In this document: positions 25,924 through 35,962 of the stretch, one piece after another
How the letters are laid out: each line of letters opens with the position of its first letter
Numbering within the stretch: position 1 is the first letter of the stretch
Assembly (NCBI GenBank): GCA_028712475.1
Contig: JAQTQB010000002.1
Location: forward strand, 496,001 to 560,000
Reading direction: 5' to 3'
DNA: 64,000 nucleotides
Source: Verrucomicrobiales bacterium
GTDB lineage: Bacteria > Verrucomicrobiota > Verrucomicrobiia > Limisphaerales > UBA11358
Translations under genes and position numbers: made by a program
The notes under the pieces: generated by a model
What the model was told of the DNA's origin: nothing
The model's database searches: none
What the model saw: only the letters and a program-made list of their open reading frames with translations

Positions 25924-28835
25924 ACTCTCATGCCTTTGCTTTTTTGTTGGGTTGGTTGCGGCGGAATTTCAACGCGCCGCCGCACGATTTGTGGTTTTGG
26001 AATCTCTACCGTCTCGGTTGTTTTGACAGGTTCAGTTTGCTTCTCGGTTTGGGATTGCCCCATCGCCGCATCCTGACGGAGCGCCTCGTCCCGCCGTTCG
26101 GTGAATTTGCGTTGTGCCTGTTGAACATTGAGGACGTAGGCAATATCGCGACCCCAAATCTTGGCCAGCTCCTGGACGGAACTGGCCATGCCCAGCGCCA
26201 GAGTCCGATGGCCGGAATGGGCGATGTTTTGCCGAAGCTGGATTTTATCCGCCGTGAAAATCTTCACGCCTTTGCGCCCGCGCGAAATCGTGACATACCA
26301 TTGCTGCTCATTCGTCGCGGCCTTGACCGCCGAATCCGAAAACAAAACGCAGTCCACTGTCTTGCCCTGCGCGGCGTATGACGTGACTGCGTAGCCGCGC
26401 ACGAACTGGCGGTAATTTTCCGGCAACTCCCGGCCATCATTCAGGGCGATGCGCCCGTCTTGATGAATTTCCTTCACCGTCACCAGTTCGCCATTGGCGA
26501 GCCGTCGTCCGTCCTGGCTTTGGGCATTGGCCTTGAGCTGCAATCTATCGCCGGTGGACAGGGAAAGTTCTTTTGGCTGGCAGACGGTGATTTTATCCAG
26601 TTCCTTGAACGGAACGGGTCGGATGCGATGGTCAGCCTCGATCAACAGATGCTTGTCGGTAATGCCGCATAGTTTTCCCGTGCTGCCGGATTTGAACCCG
26701 GCCGTCGGACGGTTGAACACTAAAATGGAGTCGGGCTGATAAAACCGCTTGTCGCGTTTTTGAGCGTCCGTTAAATCCTGCCGCTCCAAGGCCGTGACCG
26801 CCGTTTCAGCCTCACCGATTAACTTCTGTGCTTTCAGGCCGAGCCGGACTTGTTCATTGACCTTGTGAATTTCCGACCAGCTTTGTGACACGACCACGGT
26901 GGATTGCTGATTTTTGAAAAGTTCAAGAAAATGCTCGGTCAATTTCTGCTGTTGATCCGCCAGTGTGCAGGCGACCACCGCGCCCTGTTTGTCCAGCCGG
27001 TCGAAGGATGCACCGAGTTTGCCCTGCTGTGCGTCCTTCACGGCGAGTTTGTATTGTTCCAGCCAATGACGTTCCGCCTTCGTTTTTGCCGCTTTGGGAT
27101 TCTGACGGCGGATGTTCGTCAGTTCTGCGTAGCCCAGCCCCGAATACTGTTCAATGGCACGCAGGGCATCAGACGCCTCGACCGCTCCATGCTGATGCGT
27201 GTCACCGGACAGGATGACGCGGCCCTTGACTGTCTGGATCATCGAGAGCAGTTCCAGCATCTGTTGCCCGCCGATTTGTCCGGCTTCGTCCACCAGAACG
27301 ACCGTCCCGCGCGTCAGGAAATTTTGCTTGAGCAAGGCACTGACGGTTTGCGCGCCGGTAAACCCGTCCCGTTCCAGATCGGCGACCTGCTGGCGTTGTG
27401 GTGCGAGGACTTGGACGGTATGGCCGGCCTGAATGAGTCCGGCTTTGACTTCCCGCAATGTAAAACTTTTGCCCGTCCCTGCACCGCCCCGAAACAGGGT
27501 GACGAAATCACGCGAGGACAAAATATGTTCGACGGCCCTGCGTTGTTCATCATCCAGCGAACGGTTTGACGGCTGGTAATTGGCAGCGAGCGGTTCGTAT
27601 TGGTTCATCTGATGTTGAGCCAGCCGGACGATGTTAAATTCACGTTGAAAAACTTCGCGGGTGGTGATCTTGCCCTGAAATTGTTCGTCGCGGAGATACT
27701 CACGTCTCCGGGTAGCAGCTTTAATTTCCGGCAGTGATATGGTTTGACCGCGCGTATGTTCCAGAGCGTGACGCCAAACCTCATGCTCATGGACGACCGA
27801 CCGGCGTTCAAACAGATGTTTTTCCGCCCAACTGACCGCCTGTTCCGCTCTCATCTTCTGTGAAATCTCCGGTGAACGATGTTTGTCCAAGCGGCTGATT
27901 TGCCACCGTTCTTTCCATGACAGTTGCTGGTTCCAGATGGATTGCAGTTTGACGATGCCCACATCCTTGATCTTCCGCGCCCGTTCCTTGTGCGCGATGT
28001 TCGCCCGGATGACCTTGATGTTCTGACCGGCCTTGTCTGGTTCACGTTCCAAAAACTCCCTGGTCTTTTCGTCAATCTCCCGGTGACGCTTGGAAAATCG
28101 GTCAATCAATTCTTTGGACACACCGGCAATCTCAAAATCCCCACGCTGATTGTTTTCAACGCCATAGCCGAACCGCTGCAACGACCTGACCAGTTCGTGA
28201 TAATAGACGTTCCGAACGAACTTTTGTGCCGAGACCATTTCACAGGCTTCCAATGCCTTCCAGCGGCCTTCAACTGAATCCTTTGTGGCATTGAACAGGA
28301 TGCAATGGCTGTGCAAGTGCGGGTCTAATGCGCGGGACGTATCGTGCCGGAACACCGCGCCCACGACATTGCCCGTCACCCGATGCGAATTCTGATTCTG
28401 TTTCCGAACCCGTGTTGCGGCGTAGGCTTGCAGTTCACGCATGGCCGTCGTCACCGCCTCATCATGGGCCTCGATGATCCGCTGGTCATTGCCAACCAGT
28501 GCCGCGATGGATACCGATTTAGGCGGTGACAGCGTAAAATCATAGAACACCCGGCGATTGGCGGATTCATGCACGTTCCCTTCTTTATCCACACTGACAC
28601 GTTTAGAATTCAGCCGGGGTGTCAATTGCTCATCGGTTTGTGGATGAATGTTCCGGCACAGGTTCAGGAAATCCTTTTCCGTCGTCACCCCTGACAATCC
28701 CAATTTTGCCGCCCCTTCACCAATCCATTGACCGGAAACGCTGCGGCCTTCCATGTAGTAATCACCGACGCCCAGGTGTTCGCGAAAATACGACTCCGCA
28801 TTCCGCAAACTGTATTGGGCCTTCATCGTCAGCAT
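25920..28835 (-). CDS. MobF-family conjugative relaxase-helicase (TraA/TrwC-like)
   Basis: 971 residues. The relaxase domain (about 1-300) has a candidate catalytic tyrosine region GVGDYYMEG near the N-terminus and the three-His metal motif in HDTSRALDPHLHSHCILFN. The C-terminal half is a RecD2-type helicase with Walker A LFRGGAGTGKSF, VVLVDEAGQIGG, ILSGDTHQHGA and the UvrD-like motif VTSYAAQGKTVDCVLF. It nicks and unwinds DNA at oriT. No type IV secretion genes lie nearby, so the element would need helper machinery. Confidence 0.93.
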   Translation of the reverse strand: MLTMKAQYSLRNAESYFREHLGVGDYYMEGRSVSGQWIGEGAAKLGLSGVTTEKDFLNLCRNIHPQTDEQLTPRLNSKRVSVDKEGNVHESANRRVFYDFTLSPPKSVSIAALVGNDQRIIEAHDEAVTTAMRELQAYAATRVRKQNQNSHRVTGNVVGAVFRHDTSRALDPHLHSHCILFNATKDSVEGRWKALEACEMVSAQKFVRNVYYHELVRSLQRFGYGVENNQRGDFEIAGVSKELIDRFSKRHREIDEKTREFLEREPDKAGQNIKVIRANIAHKERARKIKDVGIVKLQSIWNQQLSWKERWQISRLDKHRSPEISQKMRAEQAVSWAEKHLFERRSVVHEHEVWRHALEHTRGQTISLPEIKAATRRREYLRDEQFQGKITTREVFQREFNIVRLAQHQMNQYEPLAANYQPSNRSLDDEQRRAVEHILSSRDFVTLFRGGAGTGKSFTLREVKAGLIQAGHTVQVLAPQRQQVADLERDGFTGAQTVSALLKQNFLTRGTVVLVDEAGQIGGQQMLELLSMIQTVKGRVILSGDTHQHGAVEASDALRAIEQYSGLGYAELTNIRRQNPKAAKTKAERHWLEQYKLAVKDAQQGKLGASFDRLDKQGAVVACTLADQQQKLTEHFLELFKNQQSTVVVSQSWSEIHKVNEQVRLGLKAQKLIGEAETAVTALERQDLTDAQKRDKRFYQPDSILVFNRPTAGFKSGSTGKLCGITDKHLLIEADHRIRPVPFKELDKITVCQPKELSLSTGDRLQLKANAQSQDGRRLANGELVTVKEIHQDGRIALNDGRELPENYRQFVRGYAVTSYAAQGKTVDCVLFSDSAVKAATNEQQWYVTISRGRKGVKIFTADKIQLRQNIAHSGHRTLALGMASSVQELAKIWGRDIAYVLNVQQAQRKFTERRDEALRQDAAMGQSQTEKQTEPVKTTETVEIPKPQIVRRRVEIPPQPTQQKSKGMRV

Positions 28836-28865
28836 GGTGGAACGCTAAACCATGTCCGGTGCAAT

Positions 28866-28920
28866 TCTGCGCCATCGGTAGCGCAAAATGGATGGATGGC
28901 AATGTTATCTGTTAATCGTG
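28866..28920. promoter_or_regulatory. Candidate oriT hairpin
   Basis: Inverted repeat TGCGC (28868-28872) / GCGCA (28881-28885) with an 8-base loop, followed by AAAATGGATGG. It lies between the divergent relaxase and accessory genes, the usual oriT position for MobF systems, and resembles in layout the IR-plus-nic arrangement of R388-like oriT. The site is proposed from layout, not from sequence identity. Confidence 0.4.
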
Positions 28921-28976
28921 TTAAAGATTGGACGCTGTTCTCCTTGCGAGTGCAAGGGGCGGCCGTAACAACAAAA

Positions 28977-29393
28977 ATGCCGGACAAAAATCAAATCGCA
29001 GTTGAATCAAAAATTATGAATGCAACCATCGTATCCGCCGAGGCGAAGGCCCGCCTGACCGAAGCCGTCAATCATTACACGCCGCCCGCGCCGGAAAAAT
29101 ACCGCGTGCTGAACGAAGTCAAAGAGTCCATCATCGCGTTGCGCGAGCGCAAAGCGTCGTATGAAACCATCCGCGCCATGCTGCACGAGAACGCCGGCAT
29201 CGAGGTGTCGCACCAGGCCGTAGCCCGCTACTGCCGCGAGGTGCTGGATACAGCCAAGCTAAAGAAACCACGCCATCCCAAGACGCCAGCGGCGGAACCG
29301 CCGGCATCCGCTCAAGCGGAATTAGCAGCGCGTCCGCCAAGCGGCCAGCTACGGCCACGCGGATCGCGCAGTGCCGATTCCAAGAATCTTTAG
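28977..29393 (+). CDS. Small basic transfer accessory protein with HTH-like core
   Basis: 138 residues from ATG 28977 (MPDKNQ); an internal ATG gives MNATIVS. The core RVLNEVKESIIALRERKASYETIRAML followed by GIEVSHQAVARYCREV looks like a helix-turn-helix of the TraK/MobC-like accessory type. The tail is Pro/Ala-rich and basic. It is divergent from the relaxase across the candidate oriT, suggesting relaxosome assembly or autoregulation. The family assignment is tentative. Confidence 0.6.
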   Translation: MPDKNQIAVESKIMNATIVSAEAKARLTEAVNHYTPPAPEKYRVLNEVKESIIALRERKASYETIRAMLHENAGIEVSHQAVARYCREVLDTAKLKKPRHPKTPAAEPPASAQAELAARPPSGQLRPRGSRSADSKNL

Positions 29394-29484
29394 CGCAGCA
29401 GCACAGGCGTCGCCAGTCGCGGCGACGGAGAGCGACCAAGAAGAAATCTTCCAATCCTGAAATGCAAATGCCCTTGGGTTCAAA

Positions 29485-29536
29485 GTCCGCGACCAATGCG
29501 TGTTACACAGCCCTGTAACACGCGCTCGTCGCGGAC
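29485..29536. repeat. 52-bp palindrome
   Basis: Outer arms GTCCGCGA (29485-29492) and TCGCGGAC (29529-29536) and inner arms GCGTGTTACA (29498-29507) and TGTAACACGC (29514-29523) are all perfect. They are separated by unpaired 5-base loops and a 6-base apex. There is no T-run, so a simple terminator is unlikely. Confidence 0.85.
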
Positions 29537-29562
29537 AGACAGTGGTGGAGCGCATCTGCGCT

Positions 29563-29617
29563 GCGCTTCCGTTTGCGGCACGGCGACGGACGTTCGCCGA
29601 ACCGCAAACCGAAGCGC
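29563..29617. repeat. 55-bp imperfect palindrome
   Basis: Arms GCGCTTCCGTTTGCGG (29563-29578) and CCGCAAACCGAAGCGC (29602-29617) match at 15 of 16 positions. An inner GGCGA/TCGCC stem (29582-29586, 29594-29598) adds pairing. It lies 26 bases after the first palindrome. Confidence 0.82.
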
Positions 29618-29762
29618 GCAACAAAAGTCATCTGCTGATGGGTGAAAAAATCATGGAAAATACAACCGTCAGCGCACCCGCTGCGTTCAGGGCGCGTGAA
29701 GTATGGCAACTCATCCGGGGTGAGTCGCCAAGAAACAGCCTCGTGGCAAAAAAACAGGCGAT

Positions 29763-29970
29763 GAGGGCAGCGGCGGCGGATGGCGCACACAGGTATCGGG
29801 CAAGTCACTTACGATGGCGTTTTACTCCGGGCGGCTGGTGGTCGAGCCGGAAATGGAAAACCCCATGCTGGTCATTGTTACAGAACGAAATGCCGTGATG
29901 CCAGCTATTCAGCACGTTCGCCTGCTGCCATGAATGGCTCCGGCAAAAGTCAATGCAAGCCTCATATCGC
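29763..29970 (+). pseudogene. Decayed fragment of a type I restriction R subunit (hsdR)
   Basis: The frame from 29781 translates to [20 protein letters not shown] and then [17 protein letters not shown]. This matches the HsdR motor-domain stretch around Walker A ([16 protein letters not shown]... MENPTLVVLTDRN in typical members). The Walker A is degraded (QVSGKS). After a frameshift the match resumes at 29908 with [21 protein letters not shown], equivalent to the FGTFxRCxxLLRQxPVQAESR segment. No start, upstream nuclease domain or downstream helicase remains. Confidence 0.75.
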
Positions 29971-30022
29971 TTGCCTTTCATTCGACTGGCAACATCACTT
30001 CACTTGGCAGGAAAAAACTGAA

Positions 30023-31261
30023 TCACGTCACACCCTTTGCTTGAGGCGATTTATCCGGTGGGGCAACCGCCGTGCTCTCGCGGATCACTAGGGTGGGAGG
30101 CATGAATTCAGCCCGCGTCCCAGGCAGATTCTCAACCAACATCTCAATGGCACGCCGAACGATCTCGCCCACCGGTTGGGCGATGGTGGACAAGGCCGGA
30201 TGCATGAACCGACTGGGACGATCATCGGAAAACCCAAGGACGGAAATCTCCTGCGGCACAGCGACGCCGCGTTCCGACAACCGCCGGAGGGCCGCCCACG
30301 CACCAGCGTCCGACACGCTAAAAATCGCGGTGGGCCGGGGGTTCAACGCCAGCACCTTGTCCATCTGTTGGTAGGCCGCCTCATAGGAATCTTCCCCGAA
30401 CTTCGTGCCGCACTGAACGACCATGGCCTCTGCCAGTCCGCGTGCCGCCGCGATCTCCTCAAAGGCACGCACTCGCTCCTCAATGGTGCCGGCCTCCATC
30501 GGTTCGTTCACCAACAGGACAATTCGTCGGTGGCCCAATCCCGCAAGATGCTCCAAGCCCAGCCGGATTCCAGCCCGGTCGTCCACGCCCACATAATTGC
30601 CGCTGTAGCCAGGAATTCGCGTGTCCACATTCACCGTCTGAAACCCGCGCTTGACGAGCGCCGTATGCAACTGCCGGGTCAGTTTTGGTGTGTTGCACAG
30701 CAGCACGATCCGTTCGTGTGCCGGCGCATTCTCGATCTGCCGGAGCGTTTCCTCCGGGCCGTCATGGCGATGGGCCAGATAGATCTGGGTCGTGTATTGC
30801 CGCGCGCGGCATTGCTGGGATAGCTCATTCAACAGCCCGGCGATGAATTCCGAATTGTTGCCCAAAGTGAAGATGCCAATGGTAAGCACTTTATCGGGCT
30901 GCTTGCACACAAATGTTCCGGCGGGAACCTTGCGGATCAACAAACCTTCGCGAGTCAAATCCAACATTGCGTGGCGGATAGTTCCTTGCGACACGCCGAA
31001 CCGCTGGATCAATTCCGGCTCGCTGAAAAATTTGTCTCCATCCTCAAACTGATTCAGCGCGATTTCCCGGAGCGCCTCGCGGATTTTGGCATGGAGCGGG
31101 ACGCTCCGGAATTGTTTTGCTCCGAGCGTTTCTTCCAACGACTGTTGTCGCAATGAATCTTTTGCAATGTTCTCTTCCACTTGCAACACATTGTATGAAG
31201 AACTGTGCGTCGGCAACAAGACTTTGATAAGGCGTCTGCCACTGGCGCATTCGCCGGACAT
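30023..31261 (-). CDS. GntR-HTH / LacI-type ligand-binding chimeric regulator 1
   Basis: About 412 residues. A GntR winged helix (KFFSEPELIQRFGVSQGTIRHAMLDLTREGLLIRKVPAGTFV) is fused to a LacI/GalR-type sugar-binding domain (YVGVDDRAGIRLGLEHLAGLGHRRIVLLV; TAIFSVSDAGAWAALRRL; ISVLGFSDD), the AraR architecture. The exact start is uncertain: ATG 31261 is given, but the ~45 residues before the HTH look unstructured and a later GTG/TTG is possible. It is the terminal gene of the glycosidase locus and paralogous to the regulator at 50085-51275. Confidence 0.88.
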   Translation of the reverse strand: MSGECASGRRLIKVLLPTHSSSYNVLQVEENIAKDSLRQQSLEETLGAKQFRSVPLHAKIREALREIALNQFEDGDKFFSEPELIQRFGVSQGTIRHAMLDLTREGLLIRKVPAGTFVCKQPDKVLTIGIFTLGNNSEFIAGLLNELSQQCRARQYTTQIYLAHRHDGPEETLRQIENAPAHERIVLLCNTPKLTRQLHTALVKRGFQTVNVDTRIPGYSGNYVGVDDRAGIRLGLEHLAGLGHRRIVLLVNEPMEAGTIEERVRAFEEIAAARGLAEAMVVQCGTKFGEDSYEAAYQQMDKVLALNPRPTAIFSVSDAGAWAALRRLSERGVAVPQEISVLGFSDDRPSRFMHPALSTIAQPVGEIVRRAIEMLVENLPGTRAEFMPPTLVIRESTAVAPPDKSPQAKGVT

Positions 31262-31336
31262 GGTGATCCAGCTCAAGCGCGGTTGCGCATCGCCGATGGC
31301 TGGCGCTGCTCTGCTAATTTGATTTCATGGAAATGC

Positions 31337-32413
31337 TCATCTGATTCGTGTTTGACTGATCCGCACGGGAAGGTGCCTGGCATCGGATTCGATGCAGGCG
31401 TCCAAGACCTTCTGAACTTCAGCGCCCCGCGCAAAATCCGGTTCTCCCGGCGTTCCAGTCCTGATGGCCTTGATGAACTTCTGGAAATTAGTCAGCACCG
31501 GTTTGCAGGCGATTTCTTTCCACTTACATTTGTCGAGACCGTGGCCGCGACATTCGCGGTAGGAGGTGGTTGAGCGATCCGAATCAATTTCTATGGTTCC
31601 GAGCGTGCCAGAGATTTTCAAAAACAGACGATTCGCATGGCCGCCCACCCAGCGGCTGGTGTGGATGACCCCAAGTGCCCCGTTGGCAAACTCGACGGTC
31701 ATCACGGCAGAATCGTTCGCATCCAGACGATACTTCCCGATTTTGTTGCCGGGAGCCTTCGGAAACGACTTCAGACGGCATGAAACCTCGCGCAACGGCC
31801 CGGCAGGATAGGTGGCGAAATCCACAATATGAACGCCGACATCGCCCAGCACACCTTTGGAACCATGAGCCGCCGACAGCCGCCAGAGCCAGGCTGGTGT
31901 CGTGCGCCAATCCCCCCAGATTTTTGACGCCAGCCAGGCCTGCAAATAGCTGGCTTCGACATGGCGGATTTCCCCGATGTCGCCGCGACGGATGGAAGCC
32001 GAAGCACTCTGGAGACATGGCCAATTCCGATAGGTGAAGTTGACCATATTGACCACGCCCGCTTTGCCGGCGGCAGCCACCATCTTCTTCGCGTCCGCAT
32101 GATTCAAAGCCAGCGGCTTTTCGCACAAGACGTGTTTTCCGTGCGCCAGACACTCCAGCGTCACCGGCAGGTGCAAGCGATCTGGCGTCACGATGCTCAC
32201 GGCGTCAATCTTCGCGCGCTTCAGCAATTTCCCAACGGAACTGAACACTTCCGGTATGCCATGTTTCTTGGCAAATTCCTCCGCGCGGGTCGCGTTGCTG
32301 TCGCAGGCCGCCACAATCCGGCAACCGGGGATCGCTTTGAAATTTTTGGCGTGTTCCTCGCCCCACCCGCCGGCGCCGATGATGGCGAGCTTGACGCGCT
32401 TCGTGATCTTCAT
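31337..32413 (-). CDS. Gfo/Idh/MocA family NAD(P)-dependent oxidoreductase
   Basis: 358 residues. N-terminal Rossmann motif LAIIGAGGWGEEHAKNF, then AACDSNATRAEEFAKKHGI, VTPDRLHLPV and the family hallmark CEKPLALN with its Lys. The C-terminal domain has GDVGVHIVDFATY. It likely oxidises or reduces a sugar or sugar derivative in the cytoplasm. The gene lies 25 bases after thuA-like, and pairing with ThuA-type proteins is known in keto-sugar pathways. Confidence 0.9.
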   Translation of the reverse strand: MKITKRVKLAIIGAGGWGEEHAKNFKAIPGCRIVAACDSNATRAEEFAKKHGIPEVFSSVGKLLKRAKIDAVSIVTPDRLHLPVTLECLAHGKHVLCEKPLALNHADAKKMVAAAGKAGVVNMVNFTYRNWPCLQSASASIRRGDIGEIRHVEASYLQAWLASKIWGDWRTTPAWLWRLSAAHGSKGVLGDVGVHIVDFATYPAGPLREVSCRLKSFPKAPGNKIGKYRLDANDSAVMTVEFANGALGVIHTSRWVGGHANRLFLKISGTLGTIEIDSDRSTTSYRECRGHGLDKCKWKEIACKPVLTNFQKFIKAIRTGTPGEPDFARGAEVQKVLDACIESDARHLPVRISQTRIR

Positions 32414-32438
32414 GGAATATGGTCAGGAGATAAAGGGA

Positions 32439-33209
32439 TCATCGGTGGCCGGTCACCGAACGGTCCGCTGCTTCCGGGTCAGACGGCAGAGGCTCCAGTG
32501 CCGGGGAATTGGGACAGTCATCTGGAATTCTCACGGTTGCTCGCGCCCAGCGCACTCCGTTCGTGATGACACGTTGGACTTCCGCCTGATGATAGGCGGG
32601 ATAAGTTTCGTGCCCCGGACGGAAATAGAAAATCCGCCCGTTCCCGCGCTGCCAGGTCGCGCCGCTGCGGAAAACCTCGCCGCCGGTGAACCAAGAAATG
32701 AAGATGAGTTCGTCCGGCGCGGGGATTCCGAATGGTTCGCCATACATTTCCTCGGCGGGAATTTCAAAGTATTCCCCAATGCCGCTGGTGATCGGGTGCG
32801 AGGGGTTCACGTTCCAAAGCCGTTCCTTGTCGGTGGATTCCCGCCACTTCAACGAGCAGGTCGTGCCCAGCAGGGCTTTGAAAATCTTCGCGTAATGCCC
32901 GGAATGCAGCACGACCAGTCCCATGCCTTCCAGCACGCGGGTTTTGACCCGCTGCACGATTTCATCCTGCACCTCGCCATGCGCCATGTGTCCCCACCAG
33001 ACCAGCACATCAGTCTTGGCGAGCCGTTCGATAGTTAATCCATGCTCCGCTTGATCCAGCCAGGCGGTGGAAACCTCCATGTCAGCCTCGCGACGCAGGA
33101 ACGCGGCGATCGTTTCGTGCATGCCGTCGGGATAAATCGCGGCAACCTTCGGGTTTTTCTTCTCGTGCCGAAATTCGCCCCAGACAACAACATTGATGGG
33201 ATGTGACAT
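32439..33209 (-). CDS. ThuA-like (trehalose utilization family) protein
   Basis: 256 residues from ATG 33209 ([10 protein letters not shown]); a TTG six codons upstream would overlap the GH31 stop. ThuA/class-I-glutamine-amidotransferase-like fold: [69 protein letters not shown] and [17 protein letters not shown]. The characterised ThuA takes part in trehalose conversion with a Gfo/Idh partner, which matches the adjacent gene. Confidence 0.88.
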   Translation of the reverse strand: MSHPINVVVWGEFRHEKKNPKVAAIYPDGMHETIAAFLRREADMEVSTAWLDQAEHGLTIERLAKTDVLVWWGHMAHGEVQDEIVQRVKTRVLEGMGLVVLHSGHYAKIFKALLGTTCSLKWRESTDKERLWNVNPSHPITSGIGEYFEIPAEEMYGEPFGIPAPDELIFISWFTGGEVFRSGATWQRGNGRIFYFRPGHETYPAYHQAEVQRVITNGVRWARATVRIPDDCPNSPALEPLPSDPEAADRSVTGHR

Positions 33210-33220
33210 AATTAACGGGT

Positions 33221-35911
33221 TCAATTTTGGATCGTGAACCGGACCGGTTCAAAACGGTCGCTGTCCTTGATGGTGACTACGCCCTCCGAATACATCCAGC
33301 CGCGTGGCGATTTGCCAAACGTGGCGGCATCCAGCCGGGGTAAGGGTTTGTCCTTTGACGCATTGTCGCCATACCGGGCGGAGACAGTTTGCGGTGCTTG
33401 CGTGATCCATGTCTCAAGAATCAAGTCACGCGCAACGGGACGATATGTTCCTTCTGGCGCTGAAGCCTCGATGCGGATTGCGTAATCACCGCGGCTTTGG
33501 TGAAAACGGCGCTTGAAAAATTTCCCGTTGCGATACTGAAGACTGCCGCCGTCATCCTCGTAATTCACAGCCTCCGATTCTGTAGCCGGAGCGACTAGAA
33601 CCCGCAGCGGCTGGCCGGGCATTTCGCCGGTGTTTTGAACCACCGGCTGGCGAAAAATGAAAGCGCCGCCGCGCACAAACATCGGAATGGAATCCAGCGT
33701 CACCGGAATGTTAATGGTCGCGTTGCCAGCATGCTTGTGGCCGGTCCAGTAATCGAACCACTCGCCGGCGGGCAGATAAATTTCCCGTTCGGTTATACCC
33801 TCCCACAGCACCGGCGCGATGAGCAGGTCGGAACCGAAAAGGAATTCATCGTCCCGCGTGGCGACGCGCTCGTCGTCGGGAAATTCCAAAAACAGCGGGC
33901 GCAGCGCCGGCACACCGGTTTCGCTGGCCTGCTGCATCACGTTGTAAATGTAAGGCAACAGTTCGTAGCGCAGTTCGATGGCGCGCTTGTTGACGGCTTC
34001 GTAGCGCCAGCCGAACGACCACGGTTCCTTGTCCGGCAGCGTGACTTCCGCGTGCATCCGCATGAACGGATAGAAGACGGCGGCCTGCAACCAGCGCGTG
34101 CATAGTTCCGCCGATGGCATCCGCACGAAACCACCGATGTCGCTGCCGACAAATGGAAAGCCGGAGACGCCCATGCCAAGCAGGGTGGAAACCGATTGCC
34201 GCAGCGAAGCCCAGTCCGCCGTGTTATCGCCCGCCCACACCGCTGCGAAACGCTGCCCGCCCGCATAGCTGGCGCGCGTCAGCACGAATGCGCGTTCGTC
34301 CGGCCGCAGCCGGCTCAAGCCATCAAACGTGGACCGGCTCATCAACTGGCCATAAACATTGTGGATTTCACGATGCGTCGTGGGCTGGCCGTCGTTGTCG
34401 TGGATCAGTTCCAGCGGCATCGTCCCCGTTGGCGCGATGAAGACCGACGGCTCGTTCATGTCATTCCAGATGCCGGCCACCCCGACGTCGAGCAGGCTTT
34501 GATACAGCGAGCCCCACCATGCGCGTGCCGCCGGCTTGCTGAAGTCCGGGAAGACGCTCGGACCAGGATTCTTTTCCGCCTGCGACGGCCAGACCGGCCC
34601 CTCAAAAACTTTTCCGTCCGGCCATTTCACAAACTGATCGCCAGCCATTCCCGAATCATACGGCGCGTAACCTTTCAACGCCGGCGGATGCGGATCCACA
34701 ATTGTGACGAGGCGGAATCCCTGCGCGCGCAAATCCGAAATCATCTTCTTCGGATCGGGAAAACGCTGGTGATCCCAGGTGAACGGCTTGTAGCCGTCCA
34801 TGTAATGAATGTCGAGCCAGATGGCGTCGGCGGGAATTTGCTTCTCGCGGAACGTGTCGGCAAGCCGGCGCACGCGCGATTCGGGATAATAACTCCAGCG
34901 GCATTGCTGATAGCCGAGCGACCACAGCGGCGGCAACGGCATCCGCCCGGTGAGCGCGGTGTAACGCTCGATGACTTTTTTCGGTTCCGGGCCGTTGATG
35001 AAATAATAGTCCAGGTCGCCGCCGTCCGCGCCAAACGTCAGCAAGTCCGTCTGTTCGCGGCCAATGTCAAAGAAAGTGCGCCAGGTATTATCGAGAAAAA
35101 TTCCGTGAGCCTGACCGTGGCGCGTGACCATGAAAAACGGGACATCAACGTAAAGCGGATCGGTGCTGGAATCGTAAGCGGGCGTGTCAGAATTCCACAT
35201 CACATAGTTGTAGCCGCCCAACTGCCAGCCACGCTTGTCGAGCCGTCCGTTTTTTTCGCCCAAGCCATAGACGTGCTCGTCGTTGCGAAGCCGCTTGGCA
35301 ATACGAAACTCCGTTCCGGCGCGGGAAATTCCGCGCACCGGATCATCGGCGTCGAGGCTTTCACCGGCGGCGTTTGCGAAGGAAATCCGCAATGGCGAAT
35401 GTTGCACCATCACCTTGAGCGAAGCCGTCGTCAACGTGGTGGAATCCGTTTTGATTTCCGCCTTCACCGCCGGCGCGCCCAGGTCGTGATTGACCACGGC
35501 ATAGGAATGGTCGCGACCGAAAGCCGGCTGGCTCGTGAAGCGGACCCGAATGACGTCATCCGAAATCGGCGTGATGGCGAGCGTGCCTTGCGCACCGTGA
35601 AAGAGCAGCGCCTTGCCGTCCCAAACTGGCCTGGGCATTTCAGCGAGTGATGACCAGCCCGCCGCGGGCGCAGACTTCGACTTTGACGCAGTAACAGGAA
35701 TCTCATCAGCTTGAAGCGCATGTTGATTCAAGCTCACGAATAAACAAACCGCCACCGCGCAGAAGACAGCACCCAGTCTTGGATAAAGGTGGCAAGACTT
35801 GTTGCGCCAGACACGCCGCCGGTTGGAGAGAGTTTCCGAAGCTGGAAATGAAGCGCGGAGATTCCATGATTCAGAAATGGATTTCATTGAATTTCGAATG
35901 TATTGATTCAT
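33221..35911 (-). CDS. GH31 alpha-glucosidase family protein
   Basis: 896 residues. A ~50-residue N-terminus precedes a hydrophobic signal/anchor ([23 protein letters not shown]), so it is exported or anchored. GH31 N-terminal beta domain has [16 protein letters not shown]. The catalytic barrel has the nucleophile Asp in [15 protein letters not shown] and an acid/base Asp in [15 protein letters not shown], with VGSDIGGF and RMHAEV downstream. It probably releases glucose (or xylose) from alpha-linked oligosaccharides, feeding the GH65/beta-PGM pair. 51 bases separate it from the upstream PGM gene. Confidence 0.92.
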   Translation of the reverse strand: MNQYIRNSMKSISESWNLRASFPASETLSNRRRVWRNKSCHLYPRLGAVFCAVAVCLFVSLNQHALQADEIPVTASKSKSAPAAGWSSLAEMPRPVWDGKALLFHGAQGTLAITPISDDVIRVRFTSQPAFGRDHSYAVVNHDLGAPAVKAEIKTDSTTLTTASLKVMVQHSPLRISFANAAGESLDADDPVRGISRAGTEFRIAKRLRNDEHVYGLGEKNGRLDKRGWQLGGYNYVMWNSDTPAYDSSTDPLYVDVPFFMVTRHGQAHGIFLDNTWRTFFDIGREQTDLLTFGADGGDLDYYFINGPEPKKVIERYTALTGRMPLPPLWSLGYQQCRWSYYPESRVRRLADTFREKQIPADAIWLDIHYMDGYKPFTWDHQRFPDPKKMISDLRAQGFRLVTIVDPHPPALKGYAPYDSGMAGDQFVKWPDGKVFEGPVWPSQAEKNPGPSVFPDFSKPAARAWWGSLYQSLLDVGVAGIWNDMNEPSVFIAPTGTMPLELIHDNDGQPTTHREIHNVYGQLMSRSTFDGLSRLRPDERAFVLTRASYAGGQRFAAVWAGDNTADWASLRQSVSTLLGMGVSGFPFVGSDIGGFVRMPSAELCTRWLQAAVFYPFMRMHAEVTLPDKEPWSFGWRYEAVNKRAIELRYELLPYIYNVMQQASETGVPALRPLFLEFPDDERVATRDDEFLFGSDLLIAPVLWEGITEREIYLPAGEWFDYWTGHKHAGNATINIPVTLDSIPMFVRGGAFIFRQPVVQNTGEMPGQPLRVLVAPATESEAVNYEDDGGSLQYRNGKFFKRRFHQSRGDYAIRIEASAPEGTYRPVARDLILETWITQAPQTVSARYGDNASKDKPLPRLDAATFGKSPRGWMYSEGVVTIKDSDRFEPVRFTIQN

Positions 35912-35962
35912 GTCGTGTTTTGATTGGATGTAATTTTCAGTGAATTTAACCAGTCTTTCAGT

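Larger units (their letters stand above)
29394..30022. other. Gene-poor junction with palindromes and an hsdR relic
   Basis: 629 bases without an intact gene. It holds two extended palindromes (29485-29536, 29563-29617) and a frameshifted HsdR fragment (29763-29970), listed separately. An open frame at 29500-29898 spans these features, but its translation shows no family and it conflicts with the hsdR frame. It probably marks the right end of the mobile element. Confidence 0.6.

Noticed and set aside
29485-29617. Integron attC sites
   Set aside because: The arms lack the RYYYAAC / GTTRRRY core pair, and there is no integron integrase or cassette array.
29500-29898. 132-codon plus-strand ORF
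   Set aside because: No family; it runs across a palindrome and in a different frame from the recognisable HsdR remnant.
34196-35650. Plus-strand open frame of 484 codons
   Set aside because: Fully antisense to the clear GH31 gene; low-complexity Arg-rich translation.
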